Positions 17,819-26,211 are shown, counted from the first letter of the stretch. The stretch is DNA of 64,000 nt from Aquibacillus rhizosphaerae (GCF_030282825.1 NZ_JASTZU010000058.1:1-64000); one strand, 5' to 3'. The notes: generated from the letters alone by a model not told the origin. A program made the numbers and translations.

Positions 17819-17845
17819 AAAAAGACAGTTGATAACTGTCTTTTT
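17819..17845. terminator. Terminator shared by PilZ-side transcript and 26-residue peptide gene
   Basis: The perfect 12-bp arms AAAAAGACAGTT and AACTGTCTTTTT flank a 3-base loop. It overlaps the stop codon of the minus-strand small gene at 17844-17924. Confidence 0.85.
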
Positions 17846-17924
17846 ATCCTCTATCGAAAACACAAAATCCAATATAAACTACCAATATAAACAAACTTAC
17901 AATACCAAAGACTGTTTCAAGCAT
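17844..17924 (-). CDS. Putative 26-residue membrane peptide
   Basis: The frame encodes MLETVFGIVSLFILVVYIGF followed by CVFDRG. This is one membrane helix with an acidic N-terminal and basic C-terminal flank. An AGGGGG ribosome site lies 9 bases ahead of the ATG, and a perfect terminator overlaps the stop. Those three features together favour a real gene, although it is below usual annotation size. No family was recognised. The surrounding gap (17546-18177) holds no other convincing frame. Confidence 0.55.
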   Translation of the reverse strand: MLETVFGIVSLFILVVYIGFCVFDRG

Positions 17925-18177
17925 AAACCATAACCCCCTACTTATAAACTCAATCATCACCATTCTTATTATCTTCATATAAATTACATTTATAATCTTA
18001 CAACTTTTTAAAGAATAACAAAAGCTTCTACATTATTTTAACAAAAACAAGCACTATTTACACATCTTTTTTCATTCATTTCAATAAAAATATGATAGAC
18101 TTATCCTAATATTGTTTTTTTAACTCTTACATCAAAGAGAATTTTTTGTCTTGTCGACTTGAAAGAAGGTGTTCCTT

Positions 18178-19341
18178 TTGCTTTATTGCCCCTACTGTGG
18201 AGGAAGAATTAAAGATAATGAATTATTTTGCACACAATGTGGTGAAAAATTACCAGAAGATATGTATGAACGTAATCCCGAAAAAAATAAAACTAATTAC
18301 CGATTTTGGTATATACCAATAACAATTTTAATAGTCGTGTTAATATCGATTGGAAGCTACTACTTACATTTGGAAAAACGAGAAACCTTAGCAAAAAAAG
18401 CTTTTGCCAACGGTGAAGAGCTTGCTTTTGATGGACAATATTTTAAAGCGTTGAATGCTTTTGAAAAGGCTCTAGAACATAAATCCAACTTTCCATCTGC
18501 AGAAGTAACTAAAGATTTTATGCAGACAGCTCTTCAGATTAATTCTAAATTAACACAAGCTAATAGTTATCTAGAAGAAGAAAATTACCAAGAAGCATTA
18601 ACCCTTATGACTGAAGCAGAAAATAAGATAAAAAATTACAATGGTGAAATTGTCTCCCTATTAGTAGATGATATCGTAGCACAAAGAAAAACAATTCAGC
18701 TGAAACAATTAAGAGCTAAATTAGAAAATAATCCTAGTATTGAAGAATTAAAAACACTGATATGGGAAGCTGAAGAAATCCAACATGAAGAAGCAACTAA
18801 GATTGTATCAAGTCTAAGAGAAAAAATTGTAGCTCATACCTTTTCTAAGGCTAATGAACAACTGAAAGATAATCAATTTTCAGATGCTAGAGAAATTGTG
18901 GAAGATGGATTACAATATGCACCAGAATCTGAACAACTTCAAAGTTTAAAAACAACGATACAAAAAGAAAAGACTGCTTTCGAGACTGCTCTTGAGCAAA
19001 GAATCGAACAAGCAATGAATACTGCTGAAGAAGAGCGCGAAATGAATAAAAATGATGCAGTTGAATTAATTGATATTAATGTATCAAATGAAGAGCCAGA
19101 AAACCTTGTTGTTTCAGGAAAAATAAAAAGCGTTGCAACAGTACCAATTAACTCTGTCTCTGTAGAATATATCTTGTTAGATGCAGATGATACAGAGATC
19201 CTTTCGAATGAAGTTTATGTTTATCCAGATACATTGTATCCTGATGAAGAAGGGAAATTCGACTTTACCCATTATGATTTAAACACGAAAGAAAAAAACA
19301 TAAAAGTTAAGATTGAGAAAATTAAATGGTTTCTTGATTAA
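18178..19341 (+). CDS. Zinc-ribbon, single-helix membrane protein with tetratricopeptide-like ectodomain
   Basis: The 387-residue protein opens with a zinc ribbon (LYCPYCGGRIKDNELFCTQC, four cysteines), then one membrane helix (about residues 43-62), then a long charged helical region with repeat units like FDGQYFKALNAFEKALEHK, and a C-terminal beta domain with the look of a FxLYD/immunoglobulin-like fold (about 290-385). I take the TTG at 18178, with AAGAAGGTG seven bases upstream; the earlier GTG lies in that site. It is probably cotranscribed with the protease 18 bases downstream. A role as sensor or scaffold for envelope stress is guesswork. Confidence 0.75.
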   Translation: MLYCPYCGGRIKDNELFCTQCGEKLPEDMYERNPEKNKTNYRFWYIPITILIVVLISIGSYYLHLEKRETLAKKAFANGEELAFDGQYFKALNAFEKALEHKSNFPSAEVTKDFMQTALQINSKLTQANSYLEEENYQEALTLMTEAENKIKNYNGEIVSLLVDDIVAQRKTIQLKQLRAKLENNPSIEELKTLIWEAEEIQHEEATKIVSSLREKIVAHTFSKANEQLKDNQFSDAREIVEDGLQYAPESEQLQSLKTTIQKEKTAFETALEQRIEQAMNTAEEEREMNKNDAVELIDINVSNEEPENLVVSGKIKSVATVPINSVSVEYILLDADDTEILSNEVYVYPDTLYPDEEGKFDFTHYDLNTKEKNIKVKIEKIKWFLD

Positions 19342-19359
19342 AAATCTTGGAGTGAGACA

Positions 19360-20505
19360 ATGAATAAAAGACATATATATATCCCTATCCTTTTAAGTTT
19401 TTTGCTATTAGCACTAGGAGTTATATCTATTGTAATGATAAACAAACAATGGACTGGGGAGCCAATTGAGTTAAAAAACACATTAGCAAATCAAGTGACT
19501 GAAAACAAAAACAGTAAAGATTTAAAGTCAATTATTCATGAAGCTCAAAAAAATGTTGTACAGATTGAGACATCTAAAAAGGAAAGCACAAAAATTGGAT
19601 CTGGCTTCTTATACAATGGTAAAGGAGATATAATAACGAATGCTCACGTTGTAAAGGATGCAGATTCAATAACAGTAAAAATGGCAAACGCACAAACTTA
19701 TACTGCGGCAGTAATTGGGGTTGGAGAATCAATAGATGTTGCATTAATAAGAGTCCCACAACTAGCAAATCAAAGTCCTGCTATTTTAGATGATTCATAT
19801 AATGTCGAAATTGGTGATGATATTATAGCAGTTGGTAGTCCACTAGGATTTCAAAACTCTGTTACCCTAGGTATTATTTCAGGAACAAACAGAACTTTTT
19901 CTATCGATGGATATGATTATGATGACGTTTACCAGATTTCTGCTAATATTACTAACGGTAACAGTGGCGGTCCTCTTATCAATCGTCAGACTGGTAAAGT
20001 AATAGCAATTAATTCAGCTGGCACTGACGAAGGTGGAATTGGTTTTAGTATTCCAATTGGAAGTGTTCTAAACAAAGTAAACGAATGGGCTGAAGAAGCT
20101 GATGGAATGGATTTAGTTTTCTCCGAATCCAGCCTGAATAAAAACACTGAACCTGAACAGTTTAAAAAAGATTCGCAATATATAATTGATTATTATTTTG
20201 ATAGCTTGGCTATAAGAGATTATATAAATGCGTACGCGCTATTGGGAAGCGAACTCCAAACTAAGACAGATTATCAGTCTTTCAGAGAGAATTATATTCA
20301 TGTTGTTGAAACGGAAATCAATAATATACAAAGTGAATTTATAGAGGAAAGTGCATTAGTTAATATTACACTCCAAGCCAATACCGTAGTAAGGAAATCT
20401 GACCAAACTACTAAAAATGAAACATGGAATTACTCTTTTTTTATCGGATATGAAAATGATCAATTGAAGATTATCAAGATGAATAAAAGTATAAATGGAG
20501 AATAG
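19360..20505 (+). CDS. Membrane-anchored HtrA-like (S1C) serine protease without PDZ domain
   Basis: This 381-residue protein has an N-terminal membrane anchor (about 5-27) and a trypsin-like domain (about 55-245) with the full triad: His96 in TNAHVV, Asp126 in SIDVALI and Ser202 in GNSGGPL. It lacks the PDZ domain of HtrA/DegP. In its place is a C-terminal alpha-beta domain (about 265-381, YYFDSLAIRDYINAYALLG) resembling NTF2-like folds. The active site faces outside the cell. It follows the zinc-ribbon protein by 18 bases, so a shared pathway of extracellular protein quality control or signalling is inferred. A terminator at 20619 ends the unit. Confidence 0.88.
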   Translation: MNKRHIYIPILLSFLLLALGVISIVMINKQWTGEPIELKNTLANQVTENKNSKDLKSIIHEAQKNVVQIETSKKESTKIGSGFLYNGKGDIITNAHVVKDADSITVKMANAQTYTAAVIGVGESIDVALIRVPQLANQSPAILDDSYNVEIGDDIIAVGSPLGFQNSVTLGIISGTNRTFSIDGYDYDDVYQISANITNGNSGGPLINRQTGKVIAINSAGTDEGGIGFSIPIGSVLNKVNEWAEEADGMDLVFSESSLNKNTEPEQFKKDSQYIIDYYFDSLAIRDYINAYALLGSELQTKTDYQSFRENYIHVVETEINNIQSEFIEESALVNITLQANTVVRKSDQTTKNETWNYSFFIGYENDQLKIIKMNKSINGE

Positions 20506-20523
20506 AATAACATGTTTAAAAAC

Positions 20524-20605
20524 AAGAACAAAAGCTCGGGGGCGCCTTACTCAATCTCAACAAGCTATAGACCTGAGGCGGGTTAGGCACTGGAGCTAGA
20601 CATCT
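20524..20605 (+). repeat. Short variant of the type A repeat
   Basis: It begins AAGAACAAAAGCTCG, contains GGCGCCTTACTCA and GACCTGAGGCGGGTTAGGC, and ends GGAGCTAGACA. It matches both ends of the 174-bp elements but lacks the internal AAACATCT hairpin block, so the family looks modular. The rest of the 20506-20842 gap holds a terminator and a promoter. Confidence 0.7.
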
Positions 20606-20618
20606 TTGAATTTTTTTA

Positions 20619-20642
20619 GAAAAAGCCTAAATAGGCTTTTTC
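20619..20642 (+). terminator. Terminator of the protease operon
   Basis: The arms GAAAAAGCCTA and TAGGCTTTTTC are followed by TTTT. Confidence 0.85.
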
Positions 20643-20782
20643 TTTTCCCTTTCACCTTCAAGATAAAATTGTTTTGTGAAAAATATGCTTACTTCTCTGG
20701 ATTGTGCCTTTTTATTTTTTCTTAATGACAACTACCCGCCCATTCTTGAATCATTATTCTGCAAATTAGGTAATTCGTCTAT

Positions 20783-20810
20783 ACACATTTGTACATAATT
20801 CCATATAGTA
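20783..20810 (+). promoter_or_regulatory. Candidate sigma-K promoter of the YjcZ gene
   Basis: AC, 17 bases, then CATATAGTA fits the mother-cell sigma-K pattern AC-N16/17-CATANNNTA. It ends about 15 bases ahead of the ribosome site of a spore-type peptide gene. Confidence 0.55.
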
Positions 20811-20842
20811 TTAATGTAATCTTTCAGGAGGTGAGTATGTAA

Positions 20843-21007
20843 ATGTCACACTTTGGATATGGATACCCTTATGCAGGCTATGATGTAGCTCCGGGTTATG
20901 CAGGTGCGTGCGGAGGATATACTGGTGGAGGATATGGTAGCTCCTTCGCATTAATCGTAGTACTCTTCATCTTACTCATAATTGTCGGTACTGCTTTTTA
21001 TGCTTAA
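20843..21007 (+). CDS. YjcZ-family small sporulation protein
   Basis: This 54-residue protein has a glycine- and tyrosine-rich N-terminal half (MSHFGYGYPYAGYDVAPGYA) and a C-terminal hydrophobic segment (FALIVVLFILLIIVGTAFYA), the hallmark of the YjcZ/SscA small spore proteins. Members are made late in sporulation and associate with the spore. A candidate sigma-K promoter precedes it. AGGAGGTGAG is 11 bases from the ATG, and a start-stop pair ATGTAA lies directly between them. The terminator at 21031 follows. Confidence 0.85.
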   Translation: MSHFGYGYPYAGYDVAPGYAGACGGYTGGGYGSSFALIVVLFILLIIVGTAFYA

Positions 21008-21030
21008 GTCAATATAAAGAAAAAGAATCA

Positions 21031-21063
21031 AACACAAACCCTCATGGCTAGAGGGTTTGTGTT
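21031..21063. terminator. Bidirectional terminator between YjcZ and EAL genes
   Basis: The perfect 13-bp arms AACACAAACCCTC and GAGGGTTTGTGTT surround a 7-base loop between convergent genes. Confidence 0.88.
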
Positions 21064-21084
21064 TTCAACATAAATAAATACGAG

Positions 21085-23025
21085 CTACTTAGTCAATAAA
21101 TGAACAAGCTGAGGGGATGGCAAAGGTTTACTGAAATAAAAACCTTGTACTTCATCACATTTCTCTTTTTTCAAAAAGAGTAATTGTTCATTTGTTTCTA
21201 CACCTTCTGCTATTACTTTCATTTTTAAAGCATGCGACAGATGAATAATTGATTTAACAATTGCTCGATTTTGGTTTTGTTTCCCATTAATAAACAGCTT
21301 ATCAATTTTTAATTTACTAATTGGAAAAAGACTTAAATACTTTAATGATGAATAACCAGTTCCAAAATCATCTATAGAGACTTTGACCCCTATTTGTCGT
21401 AATTTTTGCAATTTCTTTATAATTGACTCTTCATGTGCCATAGCTATACTTTCAGTAATTTCTAACTCTAAATACTTTGGTTCTAAACCTGTTTCTGCAA
21501 GAGTTTTTTCAACCTTATCTACTAAATCATGTTGATGAAATTGTTTAGCTGACAAATTCACCCCAACAATAATTGGATGATACCCCTGAACTTGCCATTC
21601 TTTATTCTGTCTACAAGCTTCCTTAAGTACCCAATCACCTATTTCAAATATTAAACCGGTCTTTTCTGCAAGAGGGATAAATTTAGTCGGAGTTATATCT
21701 CCTACCTCTGGATGTTTCCACCTAATAAGAGCTTCCATACCAACGATTTTATTCGATTCAACATTTTTTTGTGGTTGATAGTACAACCTAAATTGGTTTT
21801 CTTTTAGTGCCCTCCTTAACTCCGTTTCAATGATAAGTTTTTGTTTCAGATCTTCGGTAATCGATTTATCAAATAATTGATAATTGTTTCTATATTTATC
21901 ATTAATAGTAGACATAGCTGCACCTGCTTGAATAATTAAATCAGATGCATTATTACCGTTATTTGGAAACAAACTGATACCAACGCTAACTGTAATATAC
22001 ATCTCATGCTCATTAATTATGAAAGGCTTTTCAAAAAAGTCCGTGACCTTTTTAGCAAACTCACATGCATCTACATTACTTTTCACGTTCGTATTAAGTA
22101 TTAAAAATTCATCGCTGTCCATTCTGGCAATGAATGTGTCAGCATCCAGCAATGCCTTTAATCGAAGGGAAAAAGCTTTTAACAACTGATCGCCAAATGA
22201 AAAACCAAGTGTATCATTAATCTTTTTAAAGTAATTTAAATCCAATACATAAACGGCTAAGGTTTTCTTAGAATTCTTTCTACAATCAATTGCATCAATC
22301 AATACTTTGTTAAAAAAATTTTTATTTGGTAAATCTGTTAATTCATCATAGTAAGCCATAAATTCAATAGTTTTTTCATTTTTAACTCTGTCTGTAATAT
22401 CTCGAACAATTGCAGCTTGAATTAATGTTCCTTGAATAGGATATTTATTAGTGACCACTTCAAGATAGAATTTAGTTCCATCTGGTTTAAAAGATATTAA
22501 CTGTTTAGATTGATTATTTTTTAATATAGATTGATTCACCTTAATTAAATCATAAAATGAAAGACGCTTCAGTGTTAATATATCAAGATTAAATAGACGG
22601 GCAAATGAACGATCACAATCGATTATTTTATTTTCGTCAAATAAAACAAATCCTTCTTTGCTCTTCATTTTTAATTGCTCTATATGTTCCAAATTTTGAT
22701 TGCTCTTACTATGTATTGAAATACCTCTAAATATTAATACATATATTGGTGCTATTTTTCCCTCTTGTAACATTAAGCTTTTGACGTGAAGTGAGTGTTC
22801 TTCTACTTGTATTGTTAAATCAGCTTCATGCTTACCCTTGATTAGTGTAAAGTCTAAAATTTCGTTGATTGTTTTTACATCATTGGGAATGCCTAATAAT
22901 TGAAAAGAGTTTTTATTACCTTCAATTATCTTGCCATCATCATGGAGAAATAAAACAGCATCATGAACATGCTCTAATATTCTTCGATGTATTGGTAACT
23001 GTTCACCCTTATTTAATTTTGACAT
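21085..23025 (-). CDS. PAS-GGDEF-EAL protein; probable c-di-GMP phosphodiesterase
   Basis: The 646-residue cytoplasmic protein has two PAS-like domains (about 10-105 and 120-215), a GGDEF domain (about 220-385) and an EAL domain (about 400-640). In the GGDEF domain the signature reads DSDEF (303-307), so both glycines needed for GTP handling are gone and cyclase activity is unlikely. The EAL domain is intact: EALIRW (431-436), the ITESIAM segment, DDFGTGYSSL, AEGVET and QGFYFSKP. It should hydrolyse c-di-GMP, with the dead GGDEF possibly sensing GTP. The ATG at 23025 follows AGGAGG. The signal sensed by the PAS domains is unknown. Confidence 0.9.
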   Translation of the reverse strand: MSKLNKGEQLPIHRRILEHVHDAVLFLHDDGKIIEGNKNSFQLLGIPNDVKTINEILDFTLIKGKHEADLTIQVEEHSLHVKSLMLQEGKIAPIYVLIFRGISIHSKSNQNLEHIEQLKMKSKEGFVLFDENKIIDCDRSFARLFNLDILTLKRLSFYDLIKVNQSILKNNQSKQLISFKPDGTKFYLEVVTNKYPIQGTLIQAAIVRDITDRVKNEKTIEFMAYYDELTDLPNKNFFNKVLIDAIDCRKNSKKTLAVYVLDLNYFKKINDTLGFSFGDQLLKAFSLRLKALLDADTFIARMDSDEFLILNTNVKSNVDACEFAKKVTDFFEKPFIINEHEMYITVSVGISLFPNNGNNASDLIIQAGAAMSTINDKYRNNYQLFDKSITEDLKQKLIIETELRRALKENQFRLYYQPQKNVESNKIVGMEALIRWKHPEVGDITPTKFIPLAEKTGLIFEIGDWVLKEACRQNKEWQVQGYHPIIVGVNLSAKQFHQHDLVDKVEKTLAETGLEPKYLELEITESIAMAHEESIIKKLQKLRQIGVKVSIDDFGTGYSSLKYLSLFPISKLKIDKLFINGKQNQNRAIVKSIIHLSHALKMKVIAEGVETNEQLLFLKKEKCDEVQGFYFSKPLPSPQLVHLLTK

Positions 23026-23219
23026 TTCTCCATCCTCCTGAAAATTCTGCAAAATAAAGTGATAGTATGAAATATTATTTTGAATTTTATAATTTTTGTA
23101 AACCTAAATTTTCCACTATTAATTATTTATTCGAGCAAATTCAGCAAAAACCCTTTTATTTTTTAAAAAACATCCCTCAACAACAAAAAAAGGCAATGAG
23201 CCACTTAAAAATAAATTTG

Positions 23220-23630
23220 TTAAACTCTTTTTTTGAACTTGTTGAGTAATTCATCTCCTTCATACCCTTCTTCTATAAGATCTTTTAAGGCGGTTTCAAC
23301 CATACCTTTATTTTTGTTGAATAACTCACTTAATAGAAGCACATTAATGTGCTTTCCCATATCATTTATTTCAATAAAGGTAGATAAGAATGTAGCAGGA
23401 CTATTACTTTCCTTTGTGATTTTCACTCGTAATAAAATAGATTCATTTTTATTTTTCAACTCTAAAAAATAATCAAGTTCTGAATAATTCAGCAAAAATT
23501 CAATCACCCACTGATTCTTTTCATCTTCACGATCTATAATCAATCCATCTAATAATGGTACACTATGCGCAACTACTTTATTATTCTCCTTTTCTAACAC
23601 ATCCAATGAAATTAGCTTGAAGGTCTTCAT
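23220..23630 (-). CDS. YwpF-like protein
   Basis: This 136-residue soluble protein (start MKTFKLISLDVLEKENNKVV, with LLDGLIIDREDEKNQWVIEF) has the length and opening of the YwpF-like family of Bacillales, whose role is unknown. The last 40 residues are charged and helical. A GGAG lies rather far (15 bases) ahead of the ATG. It stands alone between the EAL gene and a gap of 600 bases. The family call rests on recollection of the pattern and is moderate. Confidence 0.6.
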   Translation of the reverse strand: MKTFKLISLDVLEKENNKVVAHSVPLLDGLIIDREDEKNQWVIEFLLNYSELDYFLELKNKNESILLRVKITKESNSPATFLSTFIEINDMGKHINVLLLSELFNKNKGMVETALKDLIEEGYEGDELLNKFKKRV

Positions 23631-23794
23631 AAATATTTAGTATCTCTCCTTTTTAGTTACTGGTAGGAATAATTACCGAACAAATTTTTCTTAATAAAAT
23701 TATTTTACCATACGAATTCTATCATCAGAAAACGCACGCCTGTCTATTAGTAATTATAACTTATTTGAAACCCCTTTATGTTAGTCTGAATTCT

Positions 23795-24005
23795 ATAAGT
23801 TCGTTGTTTATAACAGATAACCTATTGTTTCAATACACAAGTTGATTTAATCCGAAGATTAGTTGATTTTTTGATAATGCAGTTCAATTTTCTTAGACGG
23901 TGCAGGCTCAGAAATTTAATTCTAAGTCCTGATATAAAAGTAAAAGGAGTTCGATGAGGTAAGTAATCGCAGTCCCAACAGCTAAAAATCTCGTAGAAAT
24001 TGAAA
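23795..24005. repeat. Degenerate copy of intergenic repeat (type C)
   Basis: The left end GTTGTTTATAACAGATAACCTA resembles TATTGTTTATGACAGATAATC at 31229, and AGTAATCGCAGTCCCAA matches AGTAACCGCAGTCCCAA near 31400. Both ends and their order agree with the element at 31225-31500, while the middle has decayed. The rest of the 23631-24233 gap shows nothing that I recognise. Confidence 0.5.
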
Positions 24006-24233
24006 TATCGTTTTGAAAACATTTACATATTTATTTGAATAATTGCGCAAATCCTATATAATTAAAATGAAACTTCAAACAACGTATTATGCTTAGAGAA
24101 TAAAGTAGAAAATTTTAATACTAAATACTATGTGCTTTCAATATATAACTAACCATAATACTTCTCTTCATTCCCTCTATTGCAAAATTATGGTTAATTT
24201 GATTACGATAAATAAAAATTGGAGTTGGAATTA

Positions 24234-24962
24234 ATGAAGTGGATTGGGTCTTTTGTCTTAATTATTTTTTTTCTAGTTGCTTGTTCAGAGGAATCACCTA
24301 CTATCACTAAAATTGATTCTTCAGAAAATAATATCAACCAAAAACCAGCGCTTATTGAAAATGAACTGGAAGAAAACAATGATGAGGAAAAAGAATTATT
24401 ACTAGAATTTAAATTACCAAATGAAATAGTTACAATAAATCTTGAGCGCGTAGGTATATTGAAAAACTATTTAGATGGTGTTGAAAATTCACAAATAGAA
24501 ATAAATAATATGAATCTATTACCACTTGAAATACCTAACGAGACACTATACTTATTAGAATTCTCTTGCCAGAACAACACTTGCTCCTATTTATTGCTTG
24601 ATCAAGGTAATGACGATGGTCGTTCTCTTCTAATAGCCGATTTAGCAAAATATCAACAATTAATACCTTCACCAGATAATGATAAACTTTTATTTGTATT
24701 TAGCAGGAATTCAGACCTCGCTGATTATGAGAAAAATAGAACAATCATTATAGATATGAACGAATTCATTTCTATACATATTACTAACCCAAATGATAAG
24801 AGATTTTTTGAATACCAATGGCCTTTCGAACACATAACTTGGAAAGATAATACAACTGTTACTATAACAATACCAGAGGTTTTGGAACCGGATTCTAGTC
24901 TTTTAAATGCGTGGTTACAATCAGAAAGAGAAACAAAGACACATACTATTAAGTTAGATTAA
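24234..24962 (+). CDS. Lipoprotein of unknown function
   Basis: This 242-residue protein starts MKWIGSFVLIIFFLVACSEE, a classic lipoprotein signal with the lipid-modified cysteine at residue 17. The mature part opens with an acidic, asparagine-rich linker and then a beta-rich domain. I do not recognise the domain. The ATG at 24234 has GGAGTTGGAA upstream; the in-frame ATG at 24219 lies on the ribosome site. It is predicted to sit on the outer face of the membrane. It has its own terminator and no obvious operon partner. Confidence 0.75.
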   Translation: MKWIGSFVLIIFFLVACSEESPTITKIDSSENNINQKPALIENELEENNDEEKELLLEFKLPNEIVTINLERVGILKNYLDGVENSQIEINNMNLLPLEIPNETLYLLEFSCQNNTCSYLLLDQGNDDGRSLLIADLAKYQQLIPSPDNDKLLFVFSRNSDLADYEKNRTIIIDMNEFISIHITNPNDKRFFEYQWPFEHITWKDNTTVTITIPEVLEPDSSLLNAWLQSERETKTHTIKLD

Positions 24963-25006
24963 TAAAAATAAAAATACCAGTATTTATTTCCACTTTTTTC
25001 ATTTAC

Positions 25007-25039
25007 AAACACACTACTCACATAAAAAGTAGTGTGTTT
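25007..25039 (+). terminator. Terminator of the lipoprotein gene
   Basis: The 12-bp arms AAACACACTACT and AGTAGTGTGTTT are followed by further T residues. Confidence 0.85.
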
Positions 25040-25086
25040 TTTAACCGAGAGATTACATTTAGATTAAATGTTTCGGAGTACGACCT

Positions 25087-25122
25087 TTTGATTTTCATTC
25101 GAATTTGTGAATGAAAATCAAA
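25087..25122. repeat. Perfect 14-bp inverted repeat
   Basis: The arms TTTGATTTTCATTC and GAATGAAAATCAAA flank an 8-base loop. There is no clear T run, and a normal terminator already lies at 25007-25039. It is located 79 bases ahead of the YrhK-like gene. Confidence 0.6.
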
Positions 25123-25200
25123 CACCCATGATAGTTTTAAATAGTTAATTTGTGGTATTAATACATAAAAAGAATTATGTACATTAGAAAGGATGGTCTA

Positions 25201-25497
25201 ATGGACTCAAAAAGATATAGAGATTACTTAGAAATTAGATTCGGGAAATATGATTTATTTTTTAAAAAACCTTATCAAATCTTATATAATATTAATGATT
25301 TTTTAATATCATTATGGTTTCTTATTGGAAGCATATTTTTCTTTTACGAATCATGGAAAACAATTGGCATCTGGTTCTTCGTTATTGGTAGTGCACAACT
25401 TAGTGTCCGACCGATGATAAGAATCATACATTCTATTCACTTGAATAAGTATATAAAGCAACATTTTGAAGATCGATCAGATAAAGATTCAAAGTAG
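25201..25497 (+). CDS. YrhK-domain membrane protein
   Basis: This 98-residue protein shows the YrhK pattern: a charged N-terminus (YLEIRFGKYDLFFKKPYQIL), two membrane helices (DFLISLWFLIGSIFFFY and IGIWFFVIGSAQLSVRP) and a basic tail. Its function is unknown. The ATG at 25201 is preceded by AAAGGATGG; a longer frame from 25177 lacks a site of its own. It is convergent with the gene at 25541 over a shared terminator. Confidence 0.8.
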   Translation: MDSKRYRDYLEIRFGKYDLFFKKPYQILYNINDFLISLWFLIGSIFFFYESWKTIGIWFFVIGSAQLSVRPMIRIIHSIHLNKYIKQHFEDRSDKDSK

Positions 25498-25500
25498 AAT

Positions 25501-25541
25501 AAAAAACCACTTTACACAATTATTATGTAAAGTGGTTTTTT
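25501..25541. terminator. Bidirectional terminator after the YrhK-like gene
   Basis: The perfect 16-bp arms AAAAAACCACTTTACA and TGTAAAGTGGTTTTTT surround a 9-base loop. Confidence 0.9.
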
Positions 25542-25993
25542 TATTCAAAAGTTAATTCTTTTTCAGATTTTATATTAATCGCTTCACCGTCTATAAAAAA
25601 CTGTGTATGTACATACATCGTGGATTTTCCTTTATCAAGTGTTCCATCGGGGATAGCTATTGCTTCTTGCGGTCGATAAATGTCACCCGGATCTAAAGTC
25701 TTGGTTACTGGACTTCCAGTGAAATCATTATTTTGCTTATTTATATTTACTGAAGTTAAAGGAGTTCTATGATCAATCACTACTATTTCTTGTCCAATAT
25801 ACTCAAGAGACCTAAAAATTTTGATTCCTTCATCTGAATTTTCTACTCTAATATGTACAATAAAATTATCTTGTTGTTCACTTACTTTTACAGTTCCTAC
25901 AAGTTCTGCATTTGTACTCCCTTTCATCCAATATACTCCAACTATACTTAACACAGTAACAACAATAACCATAATTAATAATCGTTTAATCAA
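25541..25993 (-). CDS. Exported or membrane-anchored protein of unknown function
   Basis: This 150-residue protein has one N-terminal hydrophobic segment (about residues 4-22, no lipobox cysteine) and an extracellular domain rich in beta strands. I recognise no family. It starts at ATG with a GGGGAG ribosome site. It is divergent from the spoVA2mob-like operon; the 200-base gap between them carries the sigma-G promoter facing away. A sporulation link is possible only from position. Confidence 0.65.
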   Translation of the reverse strand: MIKRLLIMVIVVTVLSIVGVYWMKGSTNAELVGTVKVSEQQDNFIVHIRVENSDEGIKIFRSLEYIGQEIVVIDHRTPLTSVNINKQNNDFTGSPVTKTLDPGDIYRPQEAIAIPDGTLDKGKSTMYVHTQFFIDGEAINIKSEKELTFE

Positions 25994-26148
25994 GTAAACT
26001 CCCCTCCACTTCTATTTATTCTTATACTATAAAGACGTTTGAAAGTATGAATAAGTTTCATTTTTTTAAAAAAATGGAAATTTATTGGTTTTCGTCTGAA
26101 ATTTTTATTAACTTAGGACTTTTCAAGCTATTGGGTTTTTTTTGGTAG

Positions 26149-26178
26149 GAATAAATTAGCTAATAAATCCTCATTATA
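26149..26178 (+). promoter_or_regulatory. Sigma-G type promoter of the spoVA2mob-like operon
   Basis: GAATA, exactly 18 bases, then CATTATA fits the forespore sigma-G pattern (gHATR-N18-CATnnTA). Transcription would begin about 27 bases before the first DUF1657 start codon. Known spoVA operons are sigma-G dependent. Confidence 0.7.
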
Positions 26179-26211
26179 TACTTGAACGTTATTTTAGAGG
26201 AGGAATTCATC

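Noticed and set aside
23067-23249. 60-residue plus-strand frame between the EAL and YwpF-like genes
   Set aside because: It has no ribosome site and a composition expected from AT-rich spacer DNA; its end overlaps the YwpF-like gene.
23822-24022. 66-residue minus-strand frame in the 600-bp gap
   Set aside because: It coincides with the decayed type C repeat and has no ribosome site.
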